From Bacteroidota bacterium (GTDB lineage: Bacteria > Bacteroidota > Bacteroidia > UKL13-3): DNA of 9,532 bases. The DNA lies in contig RDYC01000253.1 of NCBI GenBank assembly GCA_004293295.1, positions 1 to 9,532 on the forward strand, written 5' to 3'. Within the stretch, counting starts at the first letter, position 1. Each line of letters starts with the position of its first letter. Below, piece after piece: positions 1 to 7,257 of the stretch. The notes under the pieces are model-generated. The model saw nothing but the letters and a program-made list of their open reading frames with translations, had not been told where the DNA came from and did no database searches. Position numbers and translations under genes: made by a program.

Positions 1-627
1 GGTTATGTGATTACTTTTCCTGAGGAGCTATTTGTGAGCGATGCCGATAAAACGGTGTTAAAAGGGATATCATTGTACAATAACCAGTTAAAAAGTCCGG
101 TAGTAAATTGCACCGAGCCTGAAATGGGAATTATTAAACAACATGTTCAATATTTGGTTAAAGAGTGTCAGCAACCTGCACAAATGTCGTTGGAGTTGAT
201 TAAAATGCACCTCAACATTATATTGATTCAAAGTAATCGCTGGTTTTTAGCGAATAAAGAGAATAGAGACGCTTTAATGCAATCCATTGGCACAAACCCA
301 ATTGTGCAGCAATTTAAAACGTTGGTTGATAATAATTACCTTACAATCAGCGAGGTGAGCGAGTATGCTGGCTTGCTCTCCGTTTCATCCGGATATTTAA
401 ATGATGCGGTTAAAAAGGCTACCGGCTTTACAGCAAGTTGGCATATTCACCACCGCATTTTACTAGAGGCAAAACGGCTTTTGTACCATGGCAGTTATTC
501 TGTTAAAGAAATTAGTTTTATGCTTAATTTTGAAGATCCTACCTATTTTGGGAGGTTTTTTAAGAAACATACCAGACAAACCCCGGGTGATTTTAGGGTG
601 TCAATCCGTGAAAAGTACCATAAATAA
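1..627 (+). CDS. AraC-family transcriptional regulator, 5' end outside the window
   Basis: DNA-binding regulator of the AraC/XylS family, acting in the cytoplasm. The reading frame is open to the first base of the window. The residues before the first possible start (GYVITFPEELF) are typical of the end of the N-terminal cupin-like sensing part, so the gene begins upstream and the GTG at 7 is not its start. About 208 residues are visible. The C-terminal third carries the two AraC helix-turn-helix units: the first around visible residues 113-134 (LTISEVSEYAGLLSVSSGYL), the second around 164-187, followed by the family signature DPTYFGRFFKKHTRQTPGDFR-like ending. The first part is presumably a ligand-sensing or dimerisation domain, but its ligand cannot be read. 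Its targets are unknown; the nearest same-strand gene begins 63 bp downstream. The family is very secure, the function is not. Confidence 0.92.
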   Translation, partial: GYVITFPEELFVSDADKTVLKGISLYNNQLKSPVVNCTEPEMGIIKQHVQYLVKECQQPAQMSLELIKMHLNIILIQSNRWFLANKENRDALMQSIGTNPIVQQFKTLVDNNYLTISEVSEYAGLLSVSSGYLNDAVKKATGFTASWHIHHRILLEAKRLLYHGSYSVKEISFMLNFEDPTYFGRFFKKHTRQTPGDFRVSIREKYHK

Positions 628-663
628 CTTTTTTTCTTTCATGTTTCAACCTGTGTAAGGGGT

Positions 664-671
664 TAATTTTG
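664..671 (+). promoter_or_regulatory. possible Bacteroidota -7 promoter element for the CxxCH secreted protein
   Basis: TAATTTTG matches the Bacteroidota -7 consensus TAnnTTTG and lies 19 nt before the ATG at 691. No clean TTTG/TTG -33 element sits at the usual distance (nearest is TGTTTC around 642-647), so this is a weak call resting on one box and its position. Confidence 0.35.
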
Positions 672-690
672 TCTAATTAATTCTAACATT

Positions 691-1515
691 ATGATGAAGA
701 CAAAAGCAATCCTACTACTGGCCGGAATAGCCGTTTTAAGCGTGGCTGATTTGATATCTATGTCCGTAGGGGCATTAAATATGACAGGCGCTCCCGGGGA
801 GGGAAACTGTACAGGGTGCCATGGAGGCACTGCAAACTCCAACACCAATGGGAGCGTACAAATTAGCATCAAGGATAATCCTACCGAATACGTGCCGGGG
901 AAAGTTTATGAGGTTACTGTTACCACTTCTTTTCCGGGTAGGTCAAAATTTGGGTTTGCCTTAGCTGCGCGCAAAGAGGGTAGGGGATTTCTGTCGGTTG
1001 GAAAACTTGAGGCTGCACAAAACTCAGGGGTTATGGCATCCGAGTTTGCCACACATACGGAGACTTCTAATACAGGAGAAGGAAGTAAATCGTGGGTGTT
1101 TAACTGGCAGGCTCCATCAGCCGATGAAGGCAAAATAACGTTGTATGCAGCCGGTGTAGCCGGAAACCAAAGCAAATCGGCACAAGGGGATTTTGTATAT
1201 ACTGCTACTACAGTTTTAAATAAACCGGGTAGCACCGGGTTATTGTCGCAAGTATCTCAACTGGATGCCAAAGTTTTTCCTACCATTCAAACCTCGTTTT
1301 TCGACTTGGAACTGGATGCCAAAGAAAGTAGTGAATTGCGTGTTGGTTTGTATGCATTAAACGGACAACTTGTAGAAGGGCTTAAAAATGAACGGGTATT
1401 GGCAGGCAACGTGCGTGTTCGGGTTAATTACAACAAACAGCATAAGCCTGGTATTTATTTAATAAGAACCACATTGGGCAATAAAGCACATACCCAAAAG
1501 GTGGTATTGCAATAA
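691..1515 (+). CDS. secreted choice-of-anchor-V-type protein with CxxCH motif and T9SS C-terminal sorting domain
   Basis: Exported protein of 274 residues. Residues 1-23 form a signal peptide (MMKTK, then a hydrophobic stretch). Directly after comes GAPGEGNCTGCHGG, with C40-T-G-C43-H44, the conserved start of the choice-of-anchor-V family. CxxCH is also the covalent haem c motif, but in this family haem binding is not established. Residues about 50-175 are a beta-rich region. Residues about 195-274 are a Por-type (type A) type IX secretion tail (VFPTIQT..., LYALNGQLVEG, KPGIYLIRT, QKVVLQ), which would direct export across the outer membrane and attachment to the cell surface or release. Two adjacent ATGs (691, 694) are equally possible starts. 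It is followed by a thioredoxin-like gene 159 bp downstream. No enzymatic function can be assigned. Confidence 0.85.
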   Translation: MMKTKAILLLAGIAVLSVADLISMSVGALNMTGAPGEGNCTGCHGGTANSNTNGSVQISIKDNPTEYVPGKVYEVTVTTSFPGRSKFGFALAARKEGRGFLSVGKLEAAQNSGVMASEFATHTETSNTGEGSKSWVFNWQAPSADEGKITLYAAGVAGNQSKSAQGDFVYTATTVLNKPGSTGLLSQVSQLDAKVFPTIQTSFFDLELDAKESSELRVGLYALNGQLVEGLKNERVLAGNVRVRVNYNKQHKPGIYLIRTTLGNKAHTQKVVLQ

Positions 1516-1674
1516 GTAATAGTAACCAAAGCCATTAAACCCCGCGGTGGTGATGCCATTGCACGGCCCCTTTAATTTGTTTGCATTATTTATTAATATT
1601 GCTGTCTGCTTATCATAAAACTATTGTCCTTGTTATTAGGAATGATTATTGATAAGATAAAATAAACAAACGTT

Positions 1675-2211
1675 ATGACAGGAATTAAAAAGGCAATATT
1701 GATAGGCTGCATTGGTGCAGCAGTGGCTGGTTTTTCACTAGTACAAAGTACTGCAAATACATCAGGAGTGCCTAGCCAATCAGCAGCAGTAAAACAAGGA
1801 ACCAAAGTAACTTTACCGGATTTTAAGGTAAAAGATGCCAACGGAAAAATTGTTAATATCAAGGATTTTAAGGGCAAGATGGTATTTGTAAATTTATGGG
1901 CAACTTGGTGTGGGCCTTGCAGAAGGGAAATGCCCTCTATTGAAAGTTTGTACAAAAAACTGGAAGGTAAAAATGTGTCTTTTGTGATGTTAAGTTTAGA
2001 CGATGATTTTACCAAAGCACTTAATTACAACAAGTCTGCTAAGTTCACCTTTCCCATGTATTACCCGGCTGCCAACTTGCCTCAGTTGTTTAATGTGGAT
2101 GGCATTCCGGCAACCTTCATCTTTAATAAAAAGGGTGAATTGGTTAAGAACATTCAAGGCAGCATTAACTACGATACCGAGGAGTTCCTGAACTTATTAT
2201 CGGGCAATTAG
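1675..2211 (+). CDS. TlpA/ResA-like periplasmic thiol-disulfide oxidoreductase
   Basis: Thioredoxin-fold protein of 178 residues that reduces or isomerises disulfides outside the cytoplasm. The N-terminus is an export signal: K5-K6, then a hydrophobic segment to about residue 24. L9-I10-G11-C12 fits a lipobox, but the hydrophobic stretch before it is very short, so a cleaved signal or membrane anchor is likelier. The redoxin/AhpC-TSA domain spans about 44-176. It has the active site WATWCGPCR (C79 and C82) and the cis-proline loop GIPAT (P145). The length is normal for a single-domain TlpA. Members of this family serve cytochrome c maturation, envelope redox balance or respiratory stress. The exported CxxCH protein just upstream is a plausible but unproven substrate. 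The 159-bp gap leaves open whether the two are co-transcribed. The gene ends 7 nt from the convergent pdxJ stop. Confidence 0.9.
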   Translation: MTGIKKAILIGCIGAAVAGFSLVQSTANTSGVPSQSAAVKQGTKVTLPDFKVKDANGKIVNIKDFKGKMVFVNLWATWCGPCRREMPSIESLYKKLEGKNVSFVMLSLDDDFTKALNYNKSAKFTFPMYYPAANLPQLFNVDGIPATFIFNKKGELVKNIQGSINYDTEEFLNLLSGN

Positions 2212-2218
2212 TTACCGG

Positions 2219-2935
2219 TTACTTCAATTGTCTTTTATAAAGCTGTACCGTATTTTCAAGTCCTAAGGTAAGGGCATCGCAAATTAGTGCGTGGCCTATA
2301 CTCACCTCAAGCAGGCCGTTGATGTGTTGTTTAAAGTAAGCAAGGTTCTCTAGCGATAAATCATGCCCGGCATTAATGCCTAACCCAACTCCATATGCTT
2401 TGTTGGCTGCTGCAATAAATGGGGCAATGGCCTGTGCCGCATTGGTGCTAAAATGGTGGGCGTAACTTTCCGTGTAAAGTTCAATGCGGTCAGTTCCTGT
2501 TTCAAGCGCACCTTCAATCATGTTTACGTCCGCATCAATAAAAATGCTCGTGCGTATGCCATGCGATTTAAACAATGCAATGGTATCTATTAAATAATGT
2601 TTATGGGTTAAGGTATCCCAGCCATGGTCACTGGTAAGTTGGCCCTGTGCATCAGGCACCAAGGTAACTTGGGTTGGCTTAACAGCAAGCACCAAATCAA
2701 TAAATTTTTGTTCCATGGGGTTTCCCTCAATGTTAAACTCTGTGGTAATCACTTGTTTCAGTTCATACACATCCTTATACCTAATATGTCTTTCATCGGG
2801 GCGAGGGTGTACGGTAATGCCATCGGCACCAAACTGTTCAATGGCCAACGCTGTTTTTACCACATCGGGATTATTACCGCCCCTTGAGTTTCTGAGCGTG
2901 GCTAGTTTGTTAATATTTACTGAAAGTTTAGTCAT
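2219..2935 (-). CDS. pdxJ: pyridoxine 5'-phosphate synthase
   Basis: Condenses 1-deoxyxylulose 5-phosphate with 3-amino-2-oxopropyl phosphate to give pyridoxine 5'-phosphate, the last ring-forming step of DXP-dependent vitamin B6 synthesis; cytoplasmic. The 238-residue length is normal for PdxJ. The family's active-site positions are present: N7/N9 in SVNINKLATLR, R18 in NSRGG, H43-P-R45 in ITVHPRPDERHI, E70, T101, E152 in RIELYTE, and H191 in GLGINAGHDL. The phosphate-binding SIGHALICDAL segment is near the C-terminus. The ATG at 2935 is the only start consistent with the conserved N-terminus (MTKLSVNINKLATLR). It appears to be a single-gene transcript from a promoter at 2959-2992. Its stop faces the thioredoxin stop 7 nt away, with no room for a separate terminator. 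Confidence 0.96.
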   Translation of the reverse strand: MTKLSVNINKLATLRNSRGGNNPDVVKTALAIEQFGADGITVHPRPDERHIRYKDVYELKQVITTEFNIEGNPMEQKFIDLVLAVKPTQVTLVPDAQGQLTSDHGWDTLTHKHYLIDTIALFKSHGIRTSIFIDADVNMIEGALETGTDRIELYTESYAHHFSTNAAQAIAPFIAAANKAYGVGLGINAGHDLSLENLAYFKQHINGLLEVSIGHALICDALTLGLENTVQLYKRQLK

Positions 2936-2958
2936 GAACCATGTTGATATTAAGGCAT

Positions 2959-2992
2959 CAAAAATAAGTGATAAAATGGAGTTGCATCCAAA
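2959..2992 (-). promoter_or_regulatory. promoter of pdxJ, Bacteroidota type
   Basis: Read on the minus strand, TTTG (2992-2989) is followed after 22 nt by TATTTTTG (2966-2959). These match the Bacteroidota -33 TTTG and -7 TAnnTTTG boxes with an acceptable spacer. The -7 box ends 23 nt before the pdxJ ATG, which gives a short leader. This is the best-formed promoter in the window. Confidence 0.6.
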
Positions 2993-3032
2993 TTTTATTA
3001 TTCAGTAATAATAACCCACATTTGCAATTACA

Positions 3033-4208
3033 ATGAGTACCGTTGCCATTATTTTTTTAGTAAGTTTTGCCATACTATTCTACACCTACATTGGCTATGC
3101 CATTATCGTAGGGGTGTTGGCAGCATTAAAGCGCTCGTCAAAAGTAGGCATGCATCATATAGATGTAAACTTTGAGCCTGCGGTGGCTTTGGTGGTACCT
3201 TGCTACAACGAAGCATACATCATTCAACAAAAAATACAAGATTGCCTTGCATTGTCTTATCCAAAATCAAAGTTGGAAATTATCTTTATTACTGATGGGA
3301 GCACGGACGGCAGCGATAAGTTGGTTGAGAAATATCCCGGCATTCGGTTGTTGCACCAACCTGAGCGACACGGGAAAGCAGCGGCAGAAAACAGGGCCAT
3401 TGCCTCCACACAAGCACCATTTGTGGTATTTTGTGACGCCAACACTACCTTAAATAGCATGGCTATTAAACATTTGATGAAACATTTTGCAGATGATCAG
3501 GTTGGGGCTGTTTCAGGAGAAAAAAGGGTGATTACCACAAGCCACAATGCGGCATCATCAGCAGGCGAGGGGGTGTATTGGAAGTATGAGTCGTGGTTGA
3601 AAAAGCAGGATAGTGACTTGCACACCGTAGCCGGGGGAGCAGGGGAGTTGATTGCTTTTAGGAAAAGTTGTTTTACACCGCTTGAAAAGGATACCATATT
3701 GGATGATTTTGTGGCCAGTATGCGCATTGCATTAAACGGCTACAAAGTGGTTTATGAGCCTGAGGCTTTTGCACAGGAAACAGCCAGTTCATCAGTGGTG
3801 GAAGAAACCAAACGTAAAATCAGGATTGCAGCCGGAGCTTGGCAAGCCATGTTTCGTTTGCCTCAGGCTTTTAATGTGTTTCGCCAGCCCATGCTTACCT
3901 TTATTTATGTTTCGCATAAAGTGATGCGTTGGAGTTTGGCACCCTTAGCCCTGGTTTTTTTAATACCTACCGGATACCTCTTGCATGCGAACGCAGGTGG
4001 TTGGTTTAGTTTACTTTGGGTATTGCAGCAATGTTTTTACCTGCTGGTGTTATTGGGTAAAATATTTGAAGCAAAGCAAGTTCGCATAAAACTGTTTTTT
4101 ATTCCGTATTACTTTGTAATAACCAACTATTGTATGATTGCAGGGTTTGTGAGGTTTGTGCGGGGAAATCAAAGTGTAAAATGGGAAAAGGCTGAGCGAA
4201 GTAAATAA
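3033..4208 (+). CDS. membrane-bound family 2 glycosyltransferase
   Basis: Processive-type GT-A glycosyltransferase of 391 residues, transferring a sugar from a nucleotide-sugar donor to a polysaccharide or lipid acceptor at the inner membrane. A transmembrane helix at about 3-31 precedes the catalytic domain. Visible motifs are VALVVPCYNEAY (51-62), the DGSTDGS nucleotide-binding motif (88-94), the DxD-type C-D-A-N (134-137), the acceptor/base region TILDDF (D224-D225), and KRKIRIAAGAW (260-270) in the place of the Q/RxxRW motif. Two or three C-terminal membrane helices lie at about 300-318, 323-342 and 355-373, followed by the usual basic tail (RFVRGNQSVKWEK). This architecture is shared with exopolysaccharide and hyaluronan/cellulose-synthase-like enzymes; the actual sugar is not readable. 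It is divergent from pdxJ over 97 bp. It ends 9 nt before the methylmalonyl-CoA epimerase gene, so the two are probably co-transcribed. Confidence 0.9.
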   Translation: MSTVAIIFLVSFAILFYTYIGYAIIVGVLAALKRSSKVGMHHIDVNFEPAVALVVPCYNEAYIIQQKIQDCLALSYPKSKLEIIFITDGSTDGSDKLVEKYPGIRLLHQPERHGKAAAENRAIASTQAPFVVFCDANTTLNSMAIKHLMKHFADDQVGAVSGEKRVITTSHNAASSAGEGVYWKYESWLKKQDSDLHTVAGGAGELIAFRKSCFTPLEKDTILDDFVASMRIALNGYKVVYEPEAFAQETASSSVVEETKRKIRIAAGAWQAMFRLPQAFNVFRQPMLTFIYVSHKVMRWSLAPLALVFLIPTGYLLHANAGGWFSLLWVLQQCFYLLVLLGKIFEAKQVRIKLFFIPYYFVITNYCMIAGFVRFVRGNQSVKWEKAERSK

Positions 4209-4217
4209 CTACCATTG

Positions 4218-4619
4218 ATGAATAAAATTGAACATATTGGCATTGCCATTAAGGATGCGGAAGTTTCGGTGCCGCTGTTTAACAAATTGTACCATTCAAC
4301 GCCTTACAAAACGGAGGTGGTGGAAAGCGAACAGGTGAAAACCATTTTTTACCAGGTTGGGCCAAATAAGATAGAGTTGTTGGAGGCCACTTCTCCTGAC
4401 AGCACCATTGCCAAGTTTATTGAAAAAAAAGGGGAGGGCATGCACCATATTGCTTATGATGTTACGGATATTTACGCGGAAATGGAACGCTTAAAAGCGG
4501 AAGGTTTTCAGTTTATTCATGAGCAACCTAAACCGGGTGCTGATAACAAATTGATAGCTTTCTTGCATCCTAAATCAACCAATGGGGTGCTGATTGAGTT
4601 GTGTCAGGAACGTCCTTAA
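4218..4619 (+). CDS. mce: methylmalonyl-CoA epimerase
   Basis: Interconverts (R)- and (S)-methylmalonyl-CoA in propionyl-CoA/succinyl-CoA metabolism, which also feeds propionate formation in Bacteroidota; cytoplasmic. The 133-residue protein has two VOC repeats: KIEHIGIAIKD at the start and GEGMHHIAYDVTD in the middle. Likely metal ligands are H6, H77 (GMHHIAY) and E127 (VLIEL), with E53 in KIELLEA at the position of the remaining ligand. The start is taken at ATG 4218. A TTG immediately before it would add one residue but is less likely, since the family begins just before the IEHIGIA strand. It follows the glycosyltransferase gene by 9 nt with no functional link evident, and its stop is 4 nt from the convergent membrane glycosyltransferase. 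The usual partner, methylmalonyl-CoA mutase, is not in the window. Confidence 0.92.
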   Translation: MNKIEHIGIAIKDAEVSVPLFNKLYHSTPYKTEVVESEQVKTIFYQVGPNKIELLEATSPDSTIAKFIEKKGEGMHHIAYDVTDIYAEMERLKAEGFQFIHEQPKPGADNKLIAFLHPKSTNGVLIELCQERP

Positions 4620-4623
4620 TTGG

Positions 4624-6156
4624 CTAGTTGGCAACAGCCGTATCGGGAACCAAAATTTCGGGGCTGTTTACTTTATAAATGTAATATGTTTGGTTAACAT
4701 TTACCGGATTTAACCAACTCATCACCCTATCCAGGTAACTTGATGGGATGGCTGCCTCAAAAGTAATATTGGGCATAAATTGCTTAAGTGCCTGTTCTCT
4801 TTTTTCAAGGTTTTTTTCTTCTGCAAAAATTACGTATTCCGGCCTTGGTAAGGTATCGTTAACAATGCGTTGGAGAACTTCCTCGGCATGGTGGTCTGCG
4901 TTAATTTGATAATAGGGCTTATAAGCGTTCAAATAAAATTGTGGCATGGCAATGTCTTTGCCGGTATTGCTGTTTTCAATTAAAAATGCGCCTTTACACT
5001 CCTTTTTATACAAGTAGCCCATGGCCTTTACCCGACTGGTTTTGGTGGAGCTTGGTGTAAGTACAATCAACAGAATGGTGTTAAGCACCCAAAAAGTTTT
5101 CCATAAGATTTGGTGTAGTTTTTCATGCTTAAGCCAGTATGCTGAGTTCTCGGTGAGTTTATACCACCCGGCAACACCTGCCATTACAAAAAATGGAATT
5201 ACGGGTAAAATAAAACGCTCCTGTTTGTTGGGGTAACTGCTGTGAAAAATAAAAAACAGCAATGCCGGAAGTATCACGAGCAAATATGTTTTTCGGGATT
5301 CAAACATCCCCCTAAAAATCATAAAACTTACCGGTGGTATTAACAGGCCTGCCATTAACAGCAGGTAGTTATACCATGGGCCGTTGATGTAGTTGGTGGC
5401 ATTGTCGAGGTTGTAAAGGGAGTACTCCAGAAACTCGGCAAAAGGCCTGCCCCAAAGCGGTAAATCCACACTGCATTGCACTATGGTAATGGAAACCAAG
5501 GCCCCAACACCCAACAAAAATCCTTTGCGCCATTTTTGTTGCAGCCAAAGTGCGCCAACCATCCCTCCAATAAAGGTAACGGTTTGAAAACGGAAAGAAA
5601 AAGCCAAACCTGCAATTAAACCTGCCGCAAACATCAGGTTATTTTGTTCCTTTTCATCAGCTTTCAGGGTTAACCACGTTGCCATTACCAAAGTTGGCAT
5701 GCAAGCCATTTCCACCAAATTTCTTACGCTAAGCATGGGCAGGCACCACAAAAAGGCCAATACCAAACCAACTGTTTTTGCTGCCTTAAGGCCACTGAGT
5801 TTGGCCACAATCAGGAAAGAGAAGTATACTGTAAGTGTGCTGTAAAAGGCGTGCAAAATTCGCACAATCAGCATTTTTATTTCAGGGTCAACTATGCCCA
5901 ACGCATTTAACACCAAAAACAGTACGTAATGCAATCCGGGATACAAAAAGTTATGTCCGCTTGGGGTGGTAACTTCTGCCGAGGGCAACCAACCCCTCAG
6001 GTTAAGGTGTTGTGTCCATTGTTCAGATACTTCTATCACCAAAAAATGATCATCATGAAACCCATAACCAATGGAGAACACGGCAGAAATCAGCCGTACA
6101 AAAATGGCACAAAGCAGGATAAACCGAAGCGGGTGTTTTTGATAATATGCTAACAT
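4624..6156 (-). CDS. polytopic GT-C glycosyltransferase, ALG9/GT22-like
   Basis: Integral membrane protein of 510 residues with roughly ten hydrophobic helices, spread from about 10 to 370. A C-terminal soluble domain covers about 375-510. GT-C enzymes use lipid-phosphate-linked sugars and act on the outer face of the membrane. The first extracytoplasmic loop has the acidic pair G-F-H34-D35-D36-H37, the place of the catalytic acidic motif (HxDE in GT22). A later loop has HSSYPNKQERFILPVIP (305-321), which closely parallels the PHKEERFIFPI motif of ALG9/PIG-B-type mannosyltransferases. An ArnT/PMT-like GT39 assignment is the main alternative. The donor and acceptor sugars are unknown. The gene stands alone and converges on the epimerase gene. 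ATG 6156 is the only good start, the next Met being at residue 95. Confidence 0.8.
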   Translation of the reverse strand: MLAYYQKHPLRFILLCAIFVRLISAVFSIGYGFHDDHFLVIEVSEQWTQHLNLRGWLPSAEVTTPSGHNFLYPGLHYVLFLVLNALGIVDPEIKMLIVRILHAFYSTLTVYFSFLIVAKLSGLKAAKTVGLVLAFLWCLPMLSVRNLVEMACMPTLVMATWLTLKADEKEQNNLMFAAGLIAGLAFSFRFQTVTFIGGMVGALWLQQKWRKGFLLGVGALVSITIVQCSVDLPLWGRPFAEFLEYSLYNLDNATNYINGPWYNYLLLMAGLLIPPVSFMIFRGMFESRKTYLLVILPALLFFIFHSSYPNKQERFILPVIPFFVMAGVAGWYKLTENSAYWLKHEKLHQILWKTFWVLNTILLIVLTPSSTKTSRVKAMGYLYKKECKGAFLIENSNTGKDIAMPQFYLNAYKPYYQINADHHAEEVLQRIVNDTLPRPEYVIFAEEKNLEKREQALKQFMPNITFEAAIPSSYLDRVMSWLNPVNVNQTYYIYKVNSPEILVPDTAVAN

Positions 6157-6388
6157 GGAACAAACATAAGTAATACAGCAAGATTAATCCAGTAGAGGGA
6201 ATTATTTTTAATGGGGAGATGCTTGAGTTACTAGTAAAGGGTATAATAAACGACTATGGATTAAGTTTGGAGGGTTTGGTTTTTTAAAAGAGGCTAAGCA
6301 ATACTTGATGATGCGTGTAATTACCTGTAACCATAAAACGCAAATTTTAATAGAAGAATAGCCGTTGCCCCATTCGTAACGAATTAAT
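6157..6388. other. non-coding spacer between the GT-C gene and the repeat-flanked island
   Basis: No convincing gene is seen; the longest Met-initiated frames are under 20 codons. It contains a near-palindrome TTCGTAACGAA (6373-6383) and an inverted pair CGTAAC (6375-6380) / GTTACG (6410-6415), the second arm of which falls inside the first 41-bp repeat. Confidence 0.5.
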
Positions 6389-6429
6389 TTTGGTTGAAGT
6401 TGTGCAATAGTTACGTGTGTTAGCAGTAG
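6389..6429. repeat. 41-bp direct repeat, copy 1
   Basis: This block (TTTGGTTGAAGTTGTGCAAT, then a second half ending GTGTGTTAGCAGTAG) recurs at 7527-7567 with three differences: G/A at 6393, C/T at 6414 and A/G at 6425. Both copies are in the same orientation and offset by 1138 bp. Copy 1 lies 2 nt beyond the stop codon of the kinase gene, which is where an integron-type attC would follow a cassette gene. It does not, however, show the canonical RYYYAAC...GTTRRRY arms. Confidence 0.85.
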
Positions 6430-6431
6430 TT

Positions 6432-7073
6432 TTACTTCTCAGTCCAAAATTCTTTCGTGGTGTAAAAGACCGTGTCAATAAAATACAGAATGTCGTTTTT
6501 TGTTAGTACGTTCTCGTCATGCAAGTCTTCTAATATAATTCCCAAGTCAGGATTAACATAGTCGTTATTTCGATTGTTGATGAATCCGTTTGCCTCAAGA
6601 AATGACTTTACTTTATTCAGGTCTGTTTCTTGAGTTATTATCACAAATGACTGTTTTACTACAGCGTAAAGATTTCCACTTTCTTTCGTAAAGCCGATAA
6701 GTTCGTATGCTGTATCTGGAAAAAAGAAGTTGTGAAGTAGAAGATTATGAAAATAGTCGGTCCAAAAACTATAATAAATGGCATCGTTTAGCTTCAGAAC
6801 ATGTTCTGAGTCCTTAAGATAGACTCTTTGTTCGGCACCTTCACTTACATACTGAGAGAAGTCAATGTCATTAATCCAAAGATTTCGTTCCGATACGAAA
6901 CTTTCTAACTTCTTTGTTTCTTGTTGTCGGATTTGCTTTGAGCTTTCAATCTCATAGCTTGATTGCGAGCCATTGTCAAGGTAACTGGCGATTGCTTGGA
7001 TAATAGCTCCAAAGCTAACTTGGCTCTTTCCTGAAATGATATTGTGTAATTCATTCTTAAGATGTTTTGGCAT
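6432..7073 (-). CDS. small protein-kinase-fold protein, polyvalent-protein kinase type
   Basis: Predicted 213-residue kinase-like protein. Visible elements: a nucleotide-loop-like S-E-G-A-E-Q-R-V-Y (77-85), the lysine of V-L-K94-L-N-D, the catalytic-loop match D183-L-H-D-E-N188 (spacing identical to the D-L-K-P-E-N of protein kinases), and D200 in F-I-D-T in place of the DFG aspartate. All core residues look intact, but the C-lobe stops soon after, so it is a minimal kinase. Residues 1-70 are a helical region (ISGKSQVSFGAIIQAIASYL) of the sort that precedes this domain in Bacteroidota and mobile-element proteins. I place the start at ATG 7073. An upstream ATG at 7211 would add 46 residues of hydrophobic, non-family-like sequence. 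Substrate and role are unknown. The gene is bracketed by 41-bp direct repeats and next to a transposase relic, suggesting acquisition. Confidence 0.72.
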   Translation of the reverse strand: MPKHLKNELHNIISGKSQVSFGAIIQAIASYLDNGSQSSYEIESSKQIRQQETKKLESFVSERNLWINDIDFSQYVSEGAEQRVYLKDSEHVLKLNDAIYYSFWTDYFHNLLLHNFFFPDTAYELIGFTKESGNLYAVVKQSFVIITQETDLNKVKSFLEANGFINNRNNDYVNPDLGIILEDLHDENVLTKNDILYFIDTVFYTTKEFWTEK

Positions 7074-7078
7074 CGGAA

Positions 7079-7086
7079 CAAATGTA
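7079..7086 (-). promoter_or_regulatory. possible -7 element for the kinase gene
   Basis: Minus-strand TACATTTG is an exact TAnnTTTG match ending 5 nt before the ATG at 7073, so a transcript from it would have almost no leader. No TTTG box is present 17-23 nt further upstream (only TTTTC near 7105-7109). The match supports the shorter start for the kinase but is not strong alone. Confidence 0.3.
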
Positions 7087-7257
7087 CAAAAAAGCCATGT
7101 TATAGAAAATAGCTCAATTCTTGGGTTTAAAATTACCAGTAACGGCAGCGTGTGAAAAAACACATCTACACACCACATGGTAAAGCTAGTTGAATAAAGC
7201 GAAAGAATCAATACTTTTATGGCTACGTAAATGCTATACGCAGCAGTCGCAGGCTAG

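Noticed and set aside
1540..1575. GC-rich stretch after the CxxCH protein gene, considered as a terminator.
   Set aside because: Apart from the short CCGCGG palindrome, the arms do not pair into a stable stem, and no T tract follows one.
1609..1656. Inverted repeat CTTATCA (1609-1615) / TGATAAG (1650-1656) ahead of the thioredoxin gene, considered as an operator.
   Set aside because: Only 7 bp with a 34-nt spacer in AT-rich DNA; arms do not extend and no linked regulator is evident, so chance is likely.
3017..3024. CACATTTG just before the family 2 glycosyltransferase start, as a -7 box.
   Set aside because: One mismatch to the consensus, no matching -33 box, and too close to the ATG.
6161..6168. 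Minus-strand TATGTTTG, an exact TAnnTTTG match before the GT-C glycosyltransferase gene.
   Set aside because: It ends only 4 nt before the start codon and has no TTG box 17-23 nt upstream; kept out of the features as insufficient.
6309..6362. Short plus-strand frame (MMRVITCNHKTQILIEE) in the spacer, considered as a small protein.
   Set aside because: Only 17 codons, no ribosome-binding or promoter signal, no recognisable motif.
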